Assembly: GCA_905209085.1 (NCBI GenBank)
Contig: CAJLRM010000001.1
Span: forward strand, 62,001-126,000
Direction: 5' to 3'
DNA length: 64,000 nt
DNA from: an uncultured Eubacteriales bacterium
Lineage (GTDB): Bacteria > Bacillota > Clostridia > Christensenellales > Borkfalkiaceae
The notes under the pieces were generated by a model. That model searched no databases, was not told the DNA's origin, and worked only from the letters and a program-made list of their open reading frames with translations. A program made the translations under genes and the position numbers. This document shows, piece after piece, positions 58,679-64,000 of the stretch. Each line of letters starts with the position of its first letter. Positions within the stretch are counted from its first letter, which is position 1.

Positions 58679-61003
58679 CTACTCTTCCTGCAAAATGCAG
58701 ATTTTTCTGTAAATGGCGGAATCGTTTAAATCCGCTTTGATTCCCCGATAGACGATGAGTCTGCCCTCGGAAAAGGCGACCAGTCCCAACTCCTCGAAAA
58801 TATTTAGCGCGAAAATGAATTCCCGTTTATCAAAACCCAGCGCGTCGCAGGCAAGGGCAAGTTCTTCCGCGGTTTCTCCGCTCAACGCGTTGACGTCCCG
58901 ACGAAGCGCGGCAAAGATGTCTAATAGGCTTTCCCTTCGGGTATCCAATCCCGCAAACATTTTATATCCGCAAACTTCTTTATTGACATACACCGTTTTT
59001 CCTTCCAGCGCCGCGATATTGAAATCGGAAGGGGTATCGAGAAAAATAAAATCGCGGAATCCTTCCAGCCCCGCATCCGCCGCGGGGGAAACGATCAGGT
59101 TATTGGCGAGATTCTTCGTGGAGGGATAGAAAAGGTCGCAGCCTAAGTTCTCCAATCCTTCGTAAAATTTCAGGGTGCGGCGGTCGGACGCGATCAGGCA
59201 AAGCCCGTAAGCGCATTGCGAACGCTTTTCCTCTATCAGTTTTTTGATCTCCTCCGTCGTCAGAGCCACGGCGTTCACCCCCACGGGCGACGCATACGAG
59301 CGCGTCACGGAATTGGCAAAAATGCTTTCGGTCACCCGTCTGCCCGTTCTGCCGTCGTATACGAGATCCCGAATAAAGCCCTTGATATACTCCCTGCCGC
59401 GGAAATGGGAGATATTGATCTCAAAGACGAATTTCTTTTCGACGTCGCTTTCCACCAGTTTGAGATTTTTTGCTCCCGAAAAATACATAAGCTCGATATA
59501 GTCGCTTTTCACCGACAGGTGAGGGGACATATATTTGACGGGCCGCGCCGAACACGCGCCCGCGCGGATACAGAATAAGGGGCGGCGATGTCCCACGCCG
59601 TAAGGCTCCATGGCGTCCAATTCGTGCGCGAACTTTTCGGAAAAGGGCTCGGCAATTTCCTCGCTGATATAAATGCGCTGCTCGAAATCCTCCTCCGTGT
59701 ACGTCCTCCCGATCTCTTCGTTGAGCGCGGCTTCCAATTTATCGAAGTTTTCCTCTTTGAGATTGATCCCCGCCGCTTGCGCATGACCGCCGAATTCCGA
59801 GATATACTCCGAACAATTTTTCAACGCCGCGAAAATATTGACGTTTTCGATGCTCCTCGCGCTCCCTTTCAACATATCGCCGTTATGGACGAACAAGAGA
59901 GTGGGGCGATTGTATTCCTCGGCGATTCTCGCCGCCACGATGCCCACGAATCCCGTATTCCAGCGCTCGTCCGACAGCATGATGACGTATCCGTAAGCGC
60001 CCTTCTTTTTGAGTTTTTCCTTTGCGGAGGCATACAGTTCGTCGCAGCATTTCTGCCGTTCGGTATTATAGGCGCAAAGCTGCGCCGCAAGATTCAAAAT
60101 TTCGTTTTCGTCCTCGGACACGAACAGGTTGAAAGCCGCCCTTGCGTCCCCCATCCGCCCCGCCGCGTTGATGCGCGGCGCGATCGTAAAGGCCAGATTC
60201 TGCGCCGTCACGCCTTCGGCGGCTTTGCCCAGCAGCGCGGAAAAACAGCTCCTCGGACGGGCGTTGATCAGCTTTAACCCCTCCGTCACGATGTCGCGGT
60301 TTTCCCCCAGCAGCGGCACGCTGTCCGCCACGGTGGCGAGCGCCGCGAAATCGAGATATTTATACGCTTCCTCGCCGATGAGCGCGCACGCCAATTTGAA
60401 AGCCACGCCCGCGCCGCAGAGGTTGTCGTACGGATAGTCGTCCGCAAGCTTGGGATTGACGACGACGCACTCGGGCAATTTTTCGGGCAGTTCGTGATGG
60501 TCGGTGACGATGACGTCGGCGCCCAATTCATAAATATACTGCGCTTCTTTTGCGCAGGAGATACCGCAGTCCACCGTGATGAACAGTTCGGGCTGACATT
60601 CCTCGAAAATTTTGTCCACCGCCTCTTCGGAAAGCCCGTACCCGTCGGCGCGTTCGGGAACATAGATCGTCGCTTCAATTCCGTATTCCTTCAAGGCGTA
60701 ATACATGATCGACGAGGCGCAGATGCCGTCCGCGTCGTAATCGCCGAACACGGCGACCGTTTTCCCCTCTTCCCGAGCCGCGGCGATCATCTCCACCGCT
60801 TCCTTCATGCCTTTCATCAAAAAAGGAGAGAGAAAATTTTTCTTCGAAGGGTGCATAAAACGGCGTATTTTGTCCGCCGTATCCACCCCGCGCGCATATA
60901 AAATACGCGCGACGTGCTGGGTAAGCCCCGTTTCCGCGGCGAGATTGGAAATCGTATTCAGTTGTTCCTCGGAAAATGCGTATTCGGGAACTATTTTTTT
61001 CAT
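58679..61003 (-). CDS. recJ: Single-stranded-DNA-specific exonuclease RecJ
   Basis: A 5'-3' exonuclease of recombination and mismatch repair. The 774 residues give the long Firmicutes form: DHH domain with VFGDYDADGICAS (about 82-94), FITVDCGISC and IVTDHHELPE, then DHHA1 with APRINAAGRMGDA and GGHAQAAGINL, an OB-fold domain and an extra ~200-residue C-terminal region seen in YrvE-type proteins. AAGGA precedes the ATG. It lies between relA and secF as in other Clostridia. Confidence 0.95.
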   Translation of the reverse strand: MKKIVPEYAFSEEQLNTISNLAAETGLTQHVARILYARGVDTADKIRRFMHPSKKNFLSPFLMKGMKEAVEMIAAAREEGKTVAVFGDYDADGICASSIMYYALKEYGIEATIYVPERADGYGLSEEAVDKIFEECQPELFITVDCGISCAKEAQYIYELGADVIVTDHHELPEKLPECVVVNPKLADDYPYDNLCGAGVAFKLACALIGEEAYKYLDFAALATVADSVPLLGENRDIVTEGLKLINARPRSCFSALLGKAAEGVTAQNLAFTIAPRINAAGRMGDARAAFNLFVSEDENEILNLAAQLCAYNTERQKCCDELYASAKEKLKKKGAYGYVIMLSDERWNTGFVGIVAARIAEEYNRPTLLFVHNGDMLKGSARSIENVNIFAALKNCSEYISEFGGHAQAAGINLKEENFDKLEAALNEEIGRTYTEEDFEQRIYISEEIAEPFSEKFAHELDAMEPYGVGHRRPLFCIRAGACSARPVKYMSPHLSVKSDYIELMYFSGAKNLKLVESDVEKKFVFEINISHFRGREYIKGFIRDLVYDGRTGRRVTESIFANSVTRSYASPVGVNAVALTTEEIKKLIEEKRSQCAYGLCLIASDRRTLKFYEGLENLGCDLFYPSTKNLANNLIVSPAADAGLEGFRDFIFLDTPSDFNIAALEGKTVYVNKEVCGYKMFAGLDTRRESLLDIFAALRRDVNALSGETAEELALACDALGFDKREFIFALNIFEELGLVAFSEGRLIVYRGIKADLNDSAIYRKICILQEE

Positions 61004-61127
61004 GTTTTTTCCTTATGAACGCGGCCTTCAAAGCCGCGCGGCGAAACCGACTCCGCCGCTTTTTTCGCTCTCTCCGGCTCACGCGCGTTTTCGCTGCGAA
61101 AAATGCGACGGCGATTCTTTTTAAAGA

Positions 61128-61163
61128 AAAGAGCGGGCGGGAATACAACCCCTCCCGCCCCCT
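61128..61163 (-). terminator. Terminator of secD-secF
   Basis: Minus strand GGGCGGGA / TCCCGCCC stem followed by GCTCTTTTCTTT, between secF and recJ. Confidence 0.65.
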
Positions 61164-61237
61164 TTCGGTCTTTTTAAAGCATTCAGATCCTGTTTTTCAC
61201 CTCTGTCTTTTACGGAATATCCGGGAAACGTTCCCTT

Positions 61238-62281
61238 TTAGTCCGCAGCCTTCGCATCCGACGGAGCATCCGTTTTTGCAGTTTCTTTGCCCTCTTTCTT
61301 GGAGGCGCCTTTCTTATAATCGTATCTTGCGCGCTCCGCCTCTTTTTTATCCGAAATTTTCTTCAAGGGAAGATACATCGCGGGCATAAAGAGCAAGGAA
61401 GCATAGGTGCCCGATGCAAGCGCAGTAAGCGCCGCAAGGGCAAACCATCTCACACTGGCTACGGCGACGGCGCCGACGAGAACGAGAGCCGCCGCACTGA
61501 CGACGGCGAACAGAAGAATGACTTTTGCGGGTACGGAAGACGCGATCGCCTGATCGGCGGGCATCCCCTTATATTCGTCCGTCTTGAAATTTTCGCGCAT
61601 CCGATTGAAGGAGAGCATACACAGGAACGCCGAATAGAGCATCGCAAACGCCGCGACATATATCACGGAAGCGGTGACGGGAATACGGGCGAGCGCAACG
61701 ATCGCCAGCGTCAAAAGCACGCTTAAAAGCGAGGTTGCCGCCGCAGTCGCACCCATGTTCAGCTTATAGCGGACGGCGATATATACGAATTCGATGACGA
61801 GAATCACCGCCGCCGCGAGAGCGCCGCGCCAAAGGTATCCCGAAGCCAGCACCGTTTCCACTTTTTCCTCGTGCAGAGAAACGTAGAAGAAAGCGCCTTT
61901 GAGTACGTTCCCGTCCGCCTCCGCAGCTGCGTCGAGGCTATTTTGAATGGCGGTCTGCGCGGTTTCGAGTTTAGAGGCGTCCGTATTTTCGGAGAAGACA
62001 TAGACAACCTCGTTGCCCAATCCGGAAACCTCGCCTTTAAAGGTATACGTATCTTTAAGTCCCGCTTTGTCCAGCTCAGACTCGCAGATGTTTCTGACGG
62101 CTTCCGTCCTCGCTTCGTTGTCGTAGGCTTCCAATTTTACGTTGATTGTCTTTACATTGGAGAGAGTGGGGTCGGCATGGAATCCGAAAACGGCGCCGAT
62201 CAGAATCCCCGCGGCTATGACGAGGACGCCGAGGATTGTCCACAGTTTAAATTTACCGACCGTTTTCATAAGCTTACTCAT
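61238..62281 (-). CDS. secF: Divergent protein translocase subunit SecF
   Basis: 347 residues from MSKLMKTVGKF. This ATG is 9 bases from GGGAGG, whereas the ATG three codons earlier abuts the site. It overlaps the secD stop by 8 bases. One N-terminal membrane segment, an extracytoplasmic domain (about 40-145) and five more membrane segments follow the SecF plan, and the family block YSxxxxxxxFxRxREN is present (YSAFLCMLSFNRMREN). The GIDFxGG motif and the conserved Asp of SLNDTIVVFDR are replaced (see findings). The C-terminus is a long Lys/Ala-rich tail. Confidence 0.85.
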   Translation of the reverse strand: MSKLMKTVGKFKLWTILGVLVIAAGILIGAVFGFHADPTLSNVKTINVKLEAYDNEARTEAVRNICESELDKAGLKDTYTFKGEVSGLGNEVVYVFSENTDASKLETAQTAIQNSLDAAAEADGNVLKGAFFYVSLHEEKVETVLASGYLWRGALAAAVILVIEFVYIAVRYKLNMGATAAATSLLSVLLTLAIVALARIPVTASVIYVAAFAMLYSAFLCMLSFNRMRENFKTDEYKGMPADQAIASSVPAKVILLFAVVSAAALVLVGAVAVASVRWFALAALTALASGTYASLLFMPAMYLPLKKISDKKEAERARYDYKKGASKKEGKETAKTDAPSDAKAAD

Positions 62282-63788
62282 CGTCGTCATCCTCCCTCAC
62301 CAAGCGGAAATATTTATATTTATTTTTCGACGCGGAAAGCATCATATGACTGATGAAGCGAGTCCACAAAAGATTGCAGAACGCGCCCGTGACGAAACAG
62401 ATGAGCGCTTGCAGCGCCATGGTGTGCAGCCCCGCCGCCCCGATGAGGAGAGCCAAAGCCGCGCCGATAAGCACCACATAGACGTCCACCACGCCCGCAA
62501 GGGTCTTTTTATAGCCCGCCTTGACGGAAGATTCTACGGTCTTTCCCGTTTCAAACTCCGATTTAACGGCGCCGTAGATGTACGCGTTTAAGAGGATGGT
62601 CATAAACAGACCGAACAGGAAGATGAGCACGGAACCGAGCATAAATTCGAAAATACCGCTCGTGATGAACGCGAAGCAAAGCGCCGTGACGATGAAATAG
62701 GAAAGCGTGGAATACGCCATTGCGCCGCCAAAGCCGCGATATTTGATAATGGGAAGTACGATTGCCGCCAGGAGCACGATCGCGAGGGCGATATAGAGAA
62801 GAGTCAAAGCATTGGAGCCGTATACGGGCTCAAAGGTCTTTGCCTCGTCCGTTTTGAAGTTGATGCCGAGATCGCCCGCGTGCACTGCGGAATCGAGGAG
62901 TACGGACACCGTTTTCGCCGTTTCGTAATCGTAAGAACTGCCGCCGATATACATGGTGGTGTCGTCGATCGCGGACGTCACGGACAGCTGTATCACGGTT
63001 TCCTCTCCCACTTTGAAAGAAAGAGCCGGGGAGGAACTGGAATCGGAGGAAGCGGAAGCCGCGAGCGTCGTCGTAATTTCCTTGATGAGCCTTCTGCCCT
63101 TGTTCGTAAGTTTGACCTTGACGTAGGAACTGCCCTGCTTTTCTTCGGCGGAAAAGCTCTTGAAATAGTCGGCGGGAACGACGTTCTTGCCCTCTTCAAA
63201 CAGCGTGCTCGTGCCGTCGCTGAGCGTAAATTCCCCCGTATAGGAAAAATACGTAATAACGCTGCCTGCGCTCGTGCTCGGCTCGGAAGCGGGAAGCTCC
63301 ACGCGAAGCGCGTAATCGTCCACGACGGAAACGCGGAAGGAGGAATATCCCTTTTTCTCGTAACGACTGCCGATCTCTTTGGCAGCGGCTTTAAAATGAT
63401 TGCGGAATTCTTCTTTTACGACGTAATTGCCGCTCGAATCCTTGTCGTCCTCGACGATGCCGTCGTCGGGATCGGTGCTCAAATAGAGCCCGCCGTGCTT
63501 AAAATAAGAATCCTGATACTCTTGAAGCTTGTCCGCGTCTTCCTCTTTGGATTCGCATTCCCTTTTATATTCGGTTTCGGAAATAACGCCCTCGGGAAAA
63601 TAGTAGGTATAGTATCCCCCGCCGAGGTCCGCGCCGAAATCGTACGTCTTGACGACGGGATTCCAATCGCTCACCGCCCCTTTGAAAAGAAAGGGAAGGT
63701 TGAAAGTAGGAACCACAATCATCGCGCACAATACGACGATTACGATGGTAAGCAAAGTCATCAATACCACCGATTTCTTCTTGCCCAT
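62274..63788 (-). CDS. secD: Divergent protein translocase subunit SecD
   Basis: 504 residues from MGKKKSVVL, set by AGGAGG. A membrane segment (about 6-28) leads to a large extracytoplasmic P1-like domain with GADLGGGYYTYYFPEG in place of GLDLxGGxxL, then five membrane segments (from about 335). The SecD family end KSEFETGKTVESSVKAGYKKTLAGVVDV aligns with ExLxxGKSxxxAIxxGFKRAFxTIxDA. The VDANVIxFER Asp is a Leu at about 399. With SecF it would help pull secreted proteins through SecYEG. Confidence 0.85.
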   Translation of the reverse strand: MGKKKSVVLMTLLTIVIVVLCAMIVVPTFNLPFLFKGAVSDWNPVVKTYDFGADLGGGYYTYYFPEGVISETEYKRECESKEEDADKLQEYQDSYFKHGGLYLSTDPDDGIVEDDKDSSGNYVVKEEFRNHFKAAAKEIGSRYEKKGYSSFRVSVVDDYALRVELPASEPSTSAGSVITYFSYTGEFTLSDGTSTLFEEGKNVVPADYFKSFSAEEKQGSSYVKVKLTNKGRRLIKEITTTLAASASSDSSSSPALSFKVGEETVIQLSVTSAIDDTTMYIGGSSYDYETAKTVSVLLDSAVHAGDLGINFKTDEAKTFEPVYGSNALTLLYIALAIVLLAAIVLPIIKYRGFGGAMAYSTLSYFIVTALCFAFITSGIFEFMLGSVLIFLFGLFMTILLNAYIYGAVKSEFETGKTVESSVKAGYKKTLAGVVDVYVVLIGAALALLIGAAGLHTMALQALICFVTGAFCNLLWTRFISHMMLSASKNKYKYFRLVREDDDDE

Positions 63789-63864
63789 TGAATAGCCTCC
63801 TGATAATTTTCGGATAAACGTCCGACGCGCCCGCAAATCCTCGCGCCGAGATTGATACCGTTTT

Positions 63865-63893
63865 ATTATATCTTATCTTCCGCCGCCCGTCAA
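63865..63893 (-). promoter_or_regulatory. Promoter of secD-secF
   Basis: Minus strand TTGACG (63888-63893), 17-base spacer, TATAAT (63865-63870). Confidence 0.8.
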
Positions 63894-64000
63894 GTCATAA
63901 CGGCGGCATTCTATGAATTTTTTAGCGGTTTTCACAAAAATAAACGGTTTTCGCCACGCGGAAGGGAGATTGTCCCGCCATGAAACGCCGCGGGAAAACG

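Overview
The window looks like a chromosomal segment of a low-to-mid GC Gram-positive bacterium, most likely an uncultured member of the class Clostridia. This is inferred from gene content and order (plsX-rnc-smc-ftsY, dnaA/recF, mnmG, relA-MBL-hemZ, recJ, separate secD and secF), strong AGGAGG-type ribosome sites, TTGACA/TATAAT promoters and many LxxC lipoproteins. No rRNA, tRNA, CRISPR array, transposase or complete prophage was seen.

Layout. (1) 1-10.4 kb, all minus strand: an ABC-2 type exporter cut by the left edge, then a housekeeping block read asnS, plsX, rnc, smc, ftsY. (2) 10.5-11.4 kb: a small accessory module with a Cys-rich protein and a divergent XRE repressor sharing palindromic operators, next to a possible small RNA or long asnS leader. 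(3) 11.6-18.6 kb: VanW-like lipid-II/peptidoglycan-associated protein, PHP phosphoesterase, recF, then divergent dnaA and mnmG. (4) 18.6-22.7 kb: an AT-rich island with a toxin/immunity-like pair, a SLOG-fold protein with a small lipoprotein, and four XRE regulators built as two tandem duplications. (5) 22.7-48.5 kb: two neighbouring glycan-harvest loci of the same plan. Each has a plus-strand AraC regulator divergent from a minus-strand operon of LplB-type permease, LplC-type permease, solute-binding lipoprotein, and then secreted or lipid-anchored carbohydrate-active proteins. Locus 1 carries two parallel beta-helix (GH110-like) lipoproteins, a modular Ig/CBM lipoprotein and a GH127-like enzyme. 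Locus 2 carries a nucleoside hydrolase, a repeat-module secreted protein and three paralogous five-bladed beta-propeller lipoproteins. Neither locus encodes its own import ATPase. (6) 48.9-64 kb: a polyprenyl-phosphate type glycosyltransferase, a membrane protein with a Cys-rich tail, then pnp, rpsO, hemZ, an MBL hydrolase, relA/spoT, recJ, secF and secD.

Most worth a second look: the secD/secF pair lacks the conserved transmembrane acidic residues thought to carry the proton; a 40-codon leader peptide precedes and abuts the second glycan operon; the XRE/Cys-rich module has an operator inside its promoter spacer and an apparently leaderless repressor mRNA; and the tandemly duplicated XRE island sits beside a toxin/immunity-like pair. 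All family names come from reading motifs by eye; no search was run.
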